Below are positions 24,581 through 32,614 of a DNA stretch of 64,000 nucleotides, in pieces. Each line of letters begins with the position of its first letter. Position 1 is the stretch's first letter. The stretch is taken from the NCBI GenBank assembly GCA_944319915.1, contig CALUEY010000031.1, positions 62,001 through 126,000 on the forward strand. Reading direction: 5' to 3'. The notes under the pieces are model-generated. The model made no database searches. It was not told where the DNA came from and saw nothing but the letters and a program-made list of their open reading frames with translations. The stretch is from an uncultured Prevotella sp. (GTDB taxonomy: Bacteria > Bacteroidota > Bacteroidia > Bacteroidales > Bacteroidaceae). A program made the position numbers and the translations under genes.

Positions 24581-25666
24581 TTACTTCATTTTAAGCCAAC
24601 AATAAATGGGATAGTGGTCGGAAGCTGCTATTTTGCTATCCACCTTACAGCCAAACGGTTCGAAGTGGGCCGAGCACATTATGTTGTCTATCCTCACGTA
24701 GAACCCTTTCTGATTATACGACAATCCCACGCCGTTGCCGGTGGCGGTGTAGCAGTCGGTGAGCTGCCTTGCCAGCGTGCGGTGGGTGTAGGATATGGGT
24801 GTGTCGTTGAAGTCGCCGCAGAGTATGGTGGGCATCCCGGCGTGGGCCTGCAGGTACCGGCTCACGGCGTTGGCCTGGTGGGAGCGCTTGCGGGTGGCCT
24901 CGGCGAGCTTGCGGAGCATCTTGCGCGACTCGGCCCGGGCGGTGTCGCCGTCCACCTCGCCCTTGAGCATCTCCTTGTACCGCTGCCGCTCGTCGGGCGC
25001 GAGGTGGCTGCTCTCGAAGTGGTTGTTTACCACGAGGATGGTGTCGCGGCCCACCTTGAGGAAGTAGGCCACGCTGCCGTTGTTCTGCGAGTCGTATGGT
25101 ATGCGCTCCTTGCGGAGTATGGGGAAGCGTGTGTAGATGGCCAGCGCGTTGCTTTTCCGGTTGCTGTCGCCTATGTACGTGGTGTCGGTGTGGGGGTATG
25201 CGCCGTAGAGCGCGTCGGTGGCCCGGCTGCGGCTGTGCACGGCTTCCTGCAGGCACACGATGTCGGCCCCGCTCCCTGCGAGGTAGGTGGCGATGGCCTG
25301 GGCGGCCTGGGTGTCGCCCCCGGCTGGGCCGGCGAAGTTCTTCACGTTGTACGACACCACCTTGAGGGCGCCCTCGGGCGGGTCGGCGGGCGGGTTGATG
25401 GGCATGTACGTGCGTATGGGGCCTATGGCCGCGGTGAATGCCGCCACGGGTATGGCCGCCATGCGCCACTTGAAGAGCAGCCAGAACGCGAGGAAGGCCG
25501 CGTTGGCGGCGAGCATCACGGGGAAGAGCAGCCCCGCCGTGGCCAGGTAGGGGTGCTCGGCGGGGTTCACGCGGTCGGCCATGCCTGCCAGCAGCATGGC
25601 TGCGGCCGTGGCCACGTTGGCCCCGGCCGCTATCTTTGTGGTGATTGCCTTGAGCTGCCTGAGCAT
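24581..25666 (-). CDS. Endonuclease/exonuclease/phosphatase (EEP) family membrane protein
   Basis: 361 aa. About three N-terminal membrane segments (residues 10-95) precede an EEP catalytic domain (about 103-361). Motifs: VVSYNVKNF (Asn/metal), DIVCLQEAV (catalytic Glu), VVNNHFESS, TILCGDFNDTP (Asp-x-Asn) and the terminal SDHYPIYCWL (Asp-His). The domain faces the periplasm if the third segment leads outward. It may hydrolyse phosphodiesters such as lipids, nucleic acids or inositol phosphates; the substrate is unknown. The start lies 9 nt past the stop of the rhomboid gene, so the two form an operon. Confidence 0.9.
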   Translation of the reverse strand: MLRQLKAITTKIAAGANVATAAAMLLAGMADRVNPAEHPYLATAGLLFPVMLAANAAFLAFWLLFKWRMAAIPVAAFTAAIGPIRTYMPINPPADPPEGALKVVSYNVKNFAGPAGGDTQAAQAIATYLAGSGADIVCLQEAVHSRSRATDALYGAYPHTDTTYIGDSNRKSNALAIYTRFPILRKERIPYDSQNNGSVAYFLKVGRDTILVVNNHFESSHLAPDERQRYKEMLKGEVDGDTARAESRKMLRKLAEATRKRSHQANAVSRYLQAHAGMPTILCGDFNDTPISYTHRTLARQLTDCYTATGNGVGLSYNQKGFYVRIDNIMCSAHFEPFGCKVDSKIAASDHYPIYCWLKMK

Positions 25667-25675
25667 GGCCTTAAG

Positions 25676-26629
25676 CTAATCGTTGTTGCTGCTGTCGAAG
25701 AGCTTCTGCTTCTCCTCCTTGGTCAGGCTGTCGTATCCGCTCTTGCGTATCTTGTCGAGTATGCGGTCTATCTCGTCCTGCTCGGCCTTCTTGCGGGCGT
25801 TGTACTCCCAGTCGGTCTCGGGCTGGCGCGCGCCTCCGCCCTGGCCTTGGCGCGGCTCCTGGCGCTTGCTGCGGTAGCGGTCGAAGGTGGCTTTGAGGCT
25901 GTCGAAGAACTGCGCGCCGCCTGCGCGGTTGTACCCGGCGCCGGGGTGCTGCCTCCAGTAGCGTATCATGAGGAAGCCGAAGAGCATCCCCCCGAGGTGG
26001 GCCATGTGGGCCACGCCGTCGCCCGAGGAGCCGATGGCCGAGAGCAGCTCGATGGCGGCGTAGAAGATTACGAACCACTTGGCCTTGATCGGCAGCGGCA
26101 GCGGGAAGATGAATATGCGCTCGTTGGGGAAGGTCATGCCGAAGGCCAGCAGTATGGCGTATATCGCGCCCGAGGCGCCCACGGTGGTGAAGAGGTTGAG
26201 GTACTCGGGCAGCTGGCCGTGGGGCAAGAGCATGCCGTCCACCACGAGCATGGGGGCGTCGCTGGTGAGCAGGGCGTGGAACTGCACGAGCTGCGCCGCC
26301 TCCTGCATGATGCCCGCGCCCACGCCGCACGAGAGGTAGTAGAAGAGGAACTTGCGGCCTCCCCACACGCTTTCCATCACCCGCCCGAACATCCACAGGG
26401 CGAGCATGTTGAACAGTATGTGGGTGAAGCTGGCGTGGAGGAACATGTAGCTCAGGAGCTGCAGCGCGTTGAAGTCGCTGGCCATGAAGAAGTGCAGGCC
26501 GCCGATGTCGGACAGCTGCGGGTAGACGAGCGTGGCCAGGTAGGCCAGCGCGTTGATTATAAGCAGGTTCTTTGTTACCGTGGGTGTGCTGAACATATCC
26601 TTCTTGTGCTCTTTTTGCGGTGGGGCCAT
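25676..26629 (-). CDS. Rhomboid family intramembrane serine protease
   Basis: 317 aa with six hydrophobic segments in the first about 215 residues. The catalytic dyad is intact: Ser in VGASGAIYAILLAFG and His in HMAHLGGMLFG. The loop-1 and helix-2 blocks NMLALWMFGRVMESVWGGRK and LSCGVGAGIMQ are also typical. The hydrophilic C-terminal tail (about 100 residues) is rich in Gln, Arg and Lys. It cleaves membrane proteins within the bilayer; targets are unknown. The start at 26629 was kept, but Met at 26596 (MFSTPTVTKN) is plausible because the -7 box TAATTTTG (26646-26653) is very close. Divergent from HU. Confidence 0.93.
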   Translation of the reverse strand: MAPPQKEHKKDMFSTPTVTKNLLIINALAYLATLVYPQLSDIGGLHFFMASDFNALQLLSYMFLHASFTHILFNMLALWMFGRVMESVWGGRKFLFYYLSCGVGAGIMQEAAQLVQFHALLTSDAPMLVVDGMLLPHGQLPEYLNLFTTVGASGAIYAILLAFGMTFPNERIFIFPLPLPIKAKWFVIFYAAIELLSAIGSSGDGVAHMAHLGGMLFGFLMIRYWRQHPGAGYNRAGGAQFFDSLKATFDRYRSKRQEPRQGQGGGARQPETDWEYNARKKAEQDEIDRILDKIRKSGYDSLTKEEKQKLFDSSNND

Positions 26630-26645
26630 TGGCCCCGCCGGGTGG

Positions 26646-26653
26646 CAAAATTA
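26646..26653 (-). promoter_or_regulatory. Promoter -7 box TAATTTTG of the rhomboid gene
   Basis: Minus-strand TAATTTTG next to the rhomboid start. Confidence 0.6.
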
Positions 26654-26735
26654 CTGAAAATATCCGTAAACGCGCGCTTTGCTGGGGCGTTTCGGGCTAT
26701 TTTTCAGCAAAAAACTCACTTTTTTTTATTTTTTG

Positions 26736-26766
26736 TTTGTTTTCTGAAGAGTTTCCCCTATATTTG
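26736..26766 (+). promoter_or_regulatory. HU promoter (-33 TTTG, -7 TATATTTG)
   Basis: TTTG at 26736-26739 and TATATTTG at 26759-26766 with 19 bp between, in a T-rich tract typical of strong promoters; leader about 55 nt. Confidence 0.87.
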
Positions 26767-26826
26767 CGAGGGCAAACGTCAGCACAAGCATTTACAACCA
26801 TATTTAATCCAATTAAAAGCAAGTTT

Positions 26827-27099
26827 ATGAACAAGACAGAATTAATCGACAAGATTGCCGAAGGCTCGGGCCTTACCAAGGTTGACTCCAAGAAGGCCCT
26901 CGAGGCCACCGTGGCCGCCCTGAGGGATGCGCTCGTGGCCGGCGACAAGGTGGCCATCGTGGGCTTCGGCACGTTCAGCGTGGCCGAGCGCCCGGCCCGT
27001 GAGGGCATCAACCCTGCCACGATGCAGAAGATACAGATAGCCGCAAAGAAGCAGGTTAAGTTCAAGGCCGGGTCGGAGCTTAGCGACTCGCTCAACTGA
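26827..27099 (+). CDS. HU family DNA-binding protein
   Basis: 90 aa, the normal HU length. The sequence MNKTELIDKIAEGSGLTK begins the helical dimer region. VAIVGFGTFSVAERPAREG forms the beta-arm base with the conserved Gly-Phe-Gly-x-Phe, followed by NPATMQKIQI at the arm and FKAGSELSDSLN at the end. It bends DNA and compacts the nucleoid. It has a strong promoter and its own terminator (27119-27153), so it is a monocistronic, highly expressed gene. Confidence 0.97.
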   Translation: MNKTELIDKIAEGSGLTKVDSKKALEATVAALRDALVAGDKVAIVGFGTFSVAERPAREGINPATMQKIQIAAKKQVKFKAGSELSDSLN

Positions 27100-27118
27100 C
27101 CGCCGCCCCCGGCGAATG

Positions 27119-27153
27119 CGCAGGGCTGGCTCCCGGTGGGGAGCCAGCCCTGC
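27119..27153. terminator. Terminator between HU and kduD
   Basis: Perfect 16-bp stem CGCAGGGCTGGCTCCC/GGGAGCCAGCCCTGCG with a 3-nt loop, followed by TTGTTG. It serves convergent HU and kduD. Confidence 0.85.
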
Positions 27154-27185
27154 GTTGTTGTGGAGCGGCCTTGCGGCCCGGCCCG

Positions 27186-27989
27186 TCAGGGCTGCTTGCC
27201 GATGTAGGCCAGTATGCCGCCGTCCACGTAGAGGATGTGGCCGTTAACGAAGTCGGACGCGTCGGAAGCCAGGAACACCGCCGGGCCCATGAGGTCCTCG
27301 GGCGTGCCCCAGCGCGCCGCCGGCGTCTTCGACACAATGAAGCTGTCGAATGGGTGGCGGCTGCCGTCGGGCTGGCGCTCGCGCAGCGGCGCTGTCTGCG
27401 GCGTGGCTATGTAGCCCGGGCCTATGCCGTTGCACTGTATGTTGTGCTCGCCGAACTCCGAGCAGATGTTGCGGGTGAGCATCTTGAGCCCGCCCTTGGC
27501 TGCGGCGTAGGCCGACACCGTCTCGCGGCCCAGCTCGCTCATCATGGAGCACACGTTGATTATCTTGCCGTGGCCCTTCTTTATCATGCCGGGTATGACG
27601 GCCTTCGACACTATGAACGGCGCGTTGAGGTCGATGTCGACCACCTGGCGGAAATCCTCCACCGACATCTCCGTCATGGGTATGCGCTTGATTATCCCGG
27701 CGTTGTTCACCAGTATGTCAATCACTCCCAGCTCCTTCTCGATGTCGGCCACCATGGCCTTCACCTCGCCTTCATTGGTGACGTCGCAGATGTAGCCCTT
27801 GGCCTCGATGCCCTTGGCCTTGTAGTCGGCCAGTGCCTGGTCCATGTGCTTCTGGCTGCGGCAGTTGAAGGCTATCTTGGCGCCTGCCTTTGCGTAGGCC
27901 TCGGCTATGGCGAAGCCTATGCCGTAGGCCGCTCCCGTGACGAGGGCCACCTTGCCCTCGAGGGAGAACTTGCTCAGTATTGAATCCAT
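27186..27989 (-). CDS. kduD: 2-dehydro-3-deoxy-D-gluconate 5-dehydrogenase (SDR family)
   Basis: 267 aa short-chain dehydrogenase. NAD-binding TGAAYGIG near residue 20, NNAG near 96, catalytic Ser in NVCSMMSELG, and Tyr/Lys in SAYAAAKGGL are all present. Placed 37 nt after kduI, it most likely converts 2,5-diketo-3-deoxygluconate to 2-keto-3-deoxygluconate, the step after KduI in unsaturated uronate catabolism. On sequence alone gluconate 5-dehydrogenase is an alternative; the neighbour decides. The C-terminal part carries an RERQPDGSRHPFDSFI insertion. Confidence 0.9.
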   Translation of the reverse strand: MDSILSKFSLEGKVALVTGAAYGIGFAIAEAYAKAGAKIAFNCRSQKHMDQALADYKAKGIEAKGYICDVTNEGEVKAMVADIEKELGVIDILVNNAGIIKRIPMTEMSVEDFRQVVDIDLNAPFIVSKAVIPGMIKKGHGKIINVCSMMSELGRETVSAYAAAKGGLKMLTRNICSEFGEHNIQCNGIGPGYIATPQTAPLRERQPDGSRHPFDSFIVSKTPAARWGTPEDLMGPAVFLASDASDFVNGHILYVDGGILAYIGKQP

Positions 27990-28026
27990 TTGCTTGCTTC
28001 TTGTTTATGCGTTATTTGCTAAATGC

Positions 28027-28872
28027 TCACTTAAGGTCGGTAATCTTGTAGAAGTCCTGGTCGCCGTAGTCCTGGTTCTCGCCGCCCATGCCCCAGATGA
28101 AGGTGTAGTTGTGCGTGGCGGCTGCGCTGTGTATGCTCCACTCGGGCGAGAGCACGGCCTGGTCGTTCTGCATCCAGATGTGGCGCGTCTCGCCTATCTC
28201 GCCCATGAAGTGGCACACGGCCTGCTCCTCGGGCACCTCGAAGTAGAAGTAGGCCTCCATGCGGCGGCTGTGCACGTGGGCGGGCATGGTGTTCCACACG
28301 CTGCCCGGCGCCAGCTCGGTCATGCCCATCTGCAGCTGGCAGGTGGGCAGCACCTGGCTCACTATCATCTTGTTTATGTCGCGCTCGTTGCTCATTTCGA
28401 GCGAACCCATGTGGGCCACCACGGCTTCGGCCTTGGTCACCTTCTTGCAGGGGTATGCCGTGTGGGCGGTCACGCTGTTGAAGTAGAACTTGGCGGGCTT
28501 CTGCGGGTCCTTGCTGGCGAAGGCCACGTCGCGGTCGCCCCGGCCTATGTAGAGGGCTTCCTTGTAGCCCAGGGTGAACGTCTCGCCGCCCACCTTCACC
28601 GTGCCTTCGCCCAGGCCCACGTTGTACACGCCCACCTCGCGGCGGGTGGTGAAGTAGGGGGCCTTGAGCGGGTCGATGGCCTCGAGCTTCAGCTCCTCGG
28701 TCACGGGCATGGCCCCGCCCACCACCATGCGGTCGTACATGGAGTATACCATGTTCACCTCGTCGGCGGCGAACACTCGCTCGATGAGGAAGTCGCGCCG
28801 TATGCGCTTGGTGTCGTAACTCTTTGCGTCCTCGGGGTGGGCCGCATAGCGAATCTCATAGTTTGTCTTCAT
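28027..28872 (-). CDS. kduI: 5-dehydro-4-deoxy-D-glucuronate isomerase
   Basis: 281 aa cupin enzyme. It isomerises 5-keto-4-deoxyuronate (from pectin or glycosaminoglycan lyases) to 2,5-diketo-3-deoxygluconate in the cytosol. The zinc site is visible as [13 protein letters not shown] (two His and Glu) and the His in [13 protein letters not shown]. The N-terminus is [15 protein letters not shown], a family hallmark, which fixes the start at 28872; a promoter lies further upstream at 28954-28984. It forms a two-gene operon with kduD. No lyase or transporter is adjacent. Confidence 0.96.
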   Translation of the reverse strand: MKTNYEIRYAAHPEDAKSYDTKRIRRDFLIERVFAADEVNMVYSMYDRMVVGGAMPVTEELKLEAIDPLKAPYFTTRREVGVYNVGLGEGTVKVGGETFTLGYKEALYIGRGDRDVAFASKDPQKPAKFYFNSVTAHTAYPCKKVTKAEAVVAHMGSLEMSNERDINKMIVSQVLPTCQLQMGMTELAPGSVWNTMPAHVHSRRMEAYFYFEVPEEQAVCHFMGEIGETRHIWMQNDQAVLSPEWSIHSAAATHNYTFIWGMGGENQDYGDQDFYKITDLK

Positions 28873-28953
28873 GATTCTGTTTGTTTTATGGTTTGTCTGT
28901 CTTTTCCGTCGCCTGCGGGCGCGGCGCCCTGTGCCGGCCGCGGCTCGCAAAGG

Positions 28954-28984
28954 CAAAGATACGCTTTTTCCGCCGGATTGCAAA
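28954..28984 (-). promoter_or_regulatory. kduI promoter (-7 TATCTTTG, -33 TTTG)
   Basis: Minus-strand TATCTTTG (28954-28961) and TTTG (28981-28984), 19 bp apart. It gives a leader of about 75 nt. Confidence 0.83.
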
Positions 28985-29054
28985 ATATATCGCCCACTTT
29001 TAACAAGTAGCTATCCAAAATTAATCGATATCATTTTATTTTAGATGCTCTCCA

Positions 29055-29180
29055 TATCTTTGCCACCATCTTGCGCGCTCTTTAGGGCTGCAGCCCAAAG
29101 CCTCATCGGCCGTGTAGCCCGCCACACTCCCTCTTCGGGCTTTGGCCTGCATCTCCTAAATAGCGCACAATTTGATGGCA
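29055..29180 (+). other. Orphan promoter-like site followed by a structured non-coding segment
   Basis: A perfect -7 box TATCTTTG (29055-29062) is followed by no plausible gene but by short palindromes: GGGCTGCAGCCC (about 29083) and GTGTAGCCCGCCACAC (about 29111). It may be a small RNA or a relic. The rest of the 28985-29640 gap holds the palindrome array at 29343-29428 and the topA promoter. Confidence 0.35.
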
Positions 29181-29342
29181 ATCAATTTTTGACGCCTACT
29201 TATAAGTTTTCATTTGGCCAGGCCCTGGCAGGCCTTGCGCCGCGTTAGCCCCTGGCCTTGGCCGCCGCGTGCTCGCCCCTGCCCCGGGGCCCGTGGCGGG
29301 GCATCCCTGGCGGGGCTCGCAAGTGCCTGTGTGCCAGCGCGT

Positions 29343-29428
29343 TGGCAAAACAGGCCGTTTTGCCCGCCGAAACGGGCCGTTCGGGAGCCTCAAAAGGGCC
29401 GTTCCGGGGCGCGAAACGGCCCGTTTCA
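29343..29428. repeat. 22-bp phased palindrome array C
   Basis: Four units with GGCC centres at 29353, 29375, 29397 and 29418 (spacing 22, 22, 21), e.g. GGCAAAACAGGCCGTTTTGC and CCGAAACGGGCCGTTCGG. It is upstream of topA. Confidence 0.88.
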
Positions 29429-29606
29429 CATGGCGGCCCCGCCGCCCCCTCCCAGCCGCGCGGCCCTGTGGGCGCGCCCACGCCTTATTTATTAATGTGC
29501 GCCCCCTCGTGCGCCCCGCCCCGGGGCCGGCCGCACGAGGGGGCGGCAAACAATTAAAAAAACAGAAAAAACCACATATATATAATGTGGCACCGAAGTT
29601 TTTGCT

Positions 29607-29614
29607 TACTTTTG
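29607..29614 (+). promoter_or_regulatory. topA promoter -7 box TACTTTTG
   Basis: TACTTTTG, 26 nt before the topA start codon. Confidence 0.75.
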
Positions 29615-29640
29615 CACCCCAAACAAACCATTTACGGAAG

Positions 29641-31977
29641 ATGCTTAAGAATTTAGTCATAGTGGAGTCGCCCGCGAAGGCGAAGACCATAGAGAAATTC
29701 CTGGGCGGCGACTACAAGGTGATGTCGAGCTACGGCCACATCCGCGACCTCAAGAAGAAGGAGCTGAGCATCGACACCGCCACGCTCAAGCCCCACTACG
29801 AGGTGCCCGAGGAGAAGCAGAAGCTCGTGGGCGAGCTGCGCCAGGCGGCCGGGCAGGCGGCCAAGGTGTGGCTCGCGTCCGATGAGGACCGCGAGGGGGA
29901 GGCCATCTCCTGGCACCTGTGCGAGGTGCTCGGCCTCGACGAGAAGAACACCAACCGCATAGTGTTCCACGAAATCACCAAGCCCGCCATACTCGAGGCG
30001 ATAAAGCACCCGCGCCACATCGACATGAACCTCGTGAACGCCCAGCAGGCCCGCCGGGTGCTCGACCGCCTCGTGGGCTTCAAGCTCTCGCCCGTGCTCT
30101 GGCGCAAGGTGAAGCCAGCCCTCTCGGCAGGCCGCGTGCAGAGCGTGGCCGTGAGGCTCATAGTGGAGCGCGAGCGCGAGATACAGGCCTTCAGGAGCGA
30201 GCCTTACTACCGCGTGGCGGCGGTGTTCGCCACGGCCAACGCCGACGGCTCGGCCACCGAGGTGAAGGCCGAGCTTGACACCCGCTTCAAGACGCAAGCC
30301 GAGGTGGAGGCCTTCCTCGAGCTGTGCAAGGACGCCACCTTCCGCGTGGGCGCCGTGGCCAAGAAGCCGCTAAAGCGCACGCCCGCGCCCCCCTTCACCA
30401 CCTCAACGCTGCAGCAGGAGGCCGCGCGCAAGCTCGGGTTCACCGTGGCGCAGACCATGCGCGTGGCGCAGATGCTCTACGAGAGCGGCCGCATCACCTA
30501 CATGCGTACCGACTCAGTAAACCTCTCCTCGCTCTGCATCGGCGCCAGCCAGGAGGAGATAACGCGACTCTGGGGCCGGCAGTACAGCAAGCCGCGCCAG
30601 TGGCACACCCACTCCAAGGGCGCGCAGGAGGCCCACGAGGCCATACGCCCCACCTACATGGACGCCGCCGCCATCGACGGCACGGCCCAGGAAAAGCGGC
30701 TCTACGACCTGATATGGAAGCGCACCGCCGCCAGCCAGATGGCCGACGCCGAGATAGAGAAGACCACCGCCGCCATAACGCTGTGCGACGCACAGGGCAG
30801 CCCGCTGCCCGGCGCGCCGGGCTTCACGGCCACGGGCGAGGTGGTCACGTTCGACGGCTTCCTCAAGGTGTACCGCGAGTCGACCGACGACGACGAGCAG
30901 CCCGACGACGAGCAGGCCCGGCTGCTGCCCCCGCTGGCCCAGGGCCAGGAGCTGGCGCGCCGCGAGGTGACCGCCACCGAGCGCTTCAGCCAGGGCCCCG
31001 TGCGCTACACCGAGGCCAGCCTCGTGCACAAGCTCGAGGAGCTGGGCATAGGCCGCCCATCCACCTACGCGCCCACCATAAGCACCATACAGCAGCGCGA
31101 GTACGTGCACAAGGGCGACCACAAGGGCGAGGAGCGCCAGTACAACGTGTACACGCTACGCGGCAAGGTCATAACGCAGAAGACCCGCACCGAGATGGCG
31201 GGCAGCGACAAGGGCAAGCTCCTGCCCACCGACATAGGCATCGTGGTCAACGACTTCCTCATGGAGCACTTCCCCGGCATCATGGACTACAACTTCACCG
31301 CCAAGGTGGAGCGCAAGTTCGACGAGATAGCCGAGGGGCAGGAGCAGTGGACCCACATGATGAAGGAATTCTACGCCAGCTTCGAGCCAGTGGTGGAGCA
31401 GGCCATCAACACCCGCTCCGAGCACAAGGCCGGCGAGCGCGAGCTGGGCCAGGACCCCGGCACCGGCAAGCCCGTGTTCGTGAAGATAGGGCGCTACGGC
31501 CCCGTGGTGCAGATAGGCGCCGCCGACGACACCGACAAGCCGCGCTTCGCACAGCTGCCAGCCGACAAGAGCATGGAGACCATCACCCTGGGCGAGGCGC
31601 TCGAGCTGTTCAAGCTGCCCAGGGAGCTGGGCGAGTTCGAGGGCAAGAAGGTGGTGGTGGGCGCCGGGCGATTCGGCCCCTACGTGCTCCACGACAAGAA
31701 GTACACCTCGCTGCCCAAGGACGCCGACCCGCTCACCATAAGCCTCGGCACAGCCGTGGCCCTCATCGAGAAGAAGCGGCTCCTGGAAAGGCAGCGCCAC
31801 ATAAAGTCGTTCCCAAGCACCCCGCCGCTCGAGGTGCTCAACGGGCGCTACGGCCCCTACATAGCCTACGACGGGAAGAACTACCGCCTGCCCAAGGCCA
31901 TGCACGAGCAGGCCGCCGAGCTGACCTTCGGCGAGTGCATGAAGGTCATCGAGGCCGCGGCCGCCAAGAAGAAGTAA
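29641..31977 (+). CDS. topA: DNA topoisomerase I (type IA)
   Basis: 778 aa. It relaxes negative supercoils. The Toprim domain has VIVESPAKAKTIEKFLGG and DEDREGEAISWHL. The catalytic Tyr sits in ESGRITYMRTDS (about residue 290). LVHKLEELGIGRPSTYA marks the core end. Instead of zinc fingers, the C-terminus has three type-2 repeats: FVKIGRYGPVVQIG, GRFGPYVLHDKKYTSLPKD and NGRYGPYIAYDGKNYRLPK. Length and layout are normal for Bacteroidetes. The start at 29641 follows the -7 box; the frame extends upstream only through the palindrome array. Confidence 0.97.
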   Translation: MLKNLVIVESPAKAKTIEKFLGGDYKVMSSYGHIRDLKKKELSIDTATLKPHYEVPEEKQKLVGELRQAAGQAAKVWLASDEDREGEAISWHLCEVLGLDEKNTNRIVFHEITKPAILEAIKHPRHIDMNLVNAQQARRVLDRLVGFKLSPVLWRKVKPALSAGRVQSVAVRLIVEREREIQAFRSEPYYRVAAVFATANADGSATEVKAELDTRFKTQAEVEAFLELCKDATFRVGAVAKKPLKRTPAPPFTTSTLQQEAARKLGFTVAQTMRVAQMLYESGRITYMRTDSVNLSSLCIGASQEEITRLWGRQYSKPRQWHTHSKGAQEAHEAIRPTYMDAAAIDGTAQEKRLYDLIWKRTAASQMADAEIEKTTAAITLCDAQGSPLPGAPGFTATGEVVTFDGFLKVYRESTDDDEQPDDEQARLLPPLAQGQELARREVTATERFSQGPVRYTEASLVHKLEELGIGRPSTYAPTISTIQQREYVHKGDHKGEERQYNVYTLRGKVITQKTRTEMAGSDKGKLLPTDIGIVVNDFLMEHFPGIMDYNFTAKVERKFDEIAEGQEQWTHMMKEFYASFEPVVEQAINTRSEHKAGERELGQDPGTGKPVFVKIGRYGPVVQIGAADDTDKPRFAQLPADKSMETITLGEALELFKLPRELGEFEGKKVVVGAGRFGPYVLHDKKYTSLPKDADPLTISLGTAVALIEKKRLLERQRHIKSFPSTPPLEVLNGRYGPYIAYDGKNYRLPKAMHEQAAELTFGECMKVIEAAAAKKK

Positions 31978-32013
31978 GCGCGCCGCCACCCACACAACGC
32001 AACGCAACGCACA

Positions 32014-32595
32014 ATGCAGAGGATAATCATCATAGGCTACATGGGCGCGGGCAAGACCACCGTGGGCAAGGCCCTGGCCAAGGCCCTGGGCATGGAGTTC
32101 TACGACCTCGACTGGTACATAGAGGCCCGAATGCGCAAAACCGTGCCGCAGCTCTTCGCCGAGCGCGGCGAGCAGGGCTTCCGCCTCGTGGAGCGCGCCA
32201 TGCTCCACGAGGCCGCCGAGTTCGAGGGAGTGGTGCTCAGCTGCGGCGGAGGCACCCCCTGCTTCTTCGACAACATCGACTACATGAACGCGCAGGGCCC
32301 CGTGGTCTACCTCAAGGCCACGCCCGAGGTGCTCCGCAGCCACCTGCTCATGGGCCGCACCGAGCGCCCCCTCATCAAGGGCAAGTCGCCCGGGGAGCTG
32401 GGCGACTTCATAGCCGGGCAGCTGCGGAGGCGCGAGCCCTTCTACTCAAAGGCCGCCTACACCTTCGACGTGAGCCTGCTCGACAGCCGCGCAAAGGTGG
32501 GCCAGGCCGTCGAGGGCATCTGCCGCCTGCTCGGCCTGGAGCCCGCCGCCAAGCCGCCAAGCCACGCCAACCAACCCAACAACACCAAGCCATAA
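32014..32595 (+). CDS. aroK: Shikimate kinase
   Basis: 193 aa. It phosphorylates shikimate with ATP in aromatic amino-acid synthesis. The Walker A motif is GYMGAGKTTVGKALA, the shikimate-binding Asp pair lies in YDLDWYIE, the glycine block is SCGGGTPCF, and the lid Arg is in MGRTERPLIKGKSP. The Ala/Pro-rich C-terminal tail (about 20 residues) is dispensable-looking. It lies 36 nt after topA and 19 nt before speA; the three are probably co-transcribed. Confidence 0.95.
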   Translation: MQRIIIIGYMGAGKTTVGKALAKALGMEFYDLDWYIEARMRKTVPQLFAERGEQGFRLVERAMLHEAAEFEGVVLSCGGGTPCFFDNIDYMNAQGPVVYLKATPEVLRSHLLMGRTERPLIKGKSPGELGDFIAGQLRRREPFYSKAAYTFDVSLLDSRAKVGQAVEGICRLLGLEPAAKPPSHANQPNNTKP

Positions 32596-32614
32596 CACAA
32601 CTACACCAAGAGAA

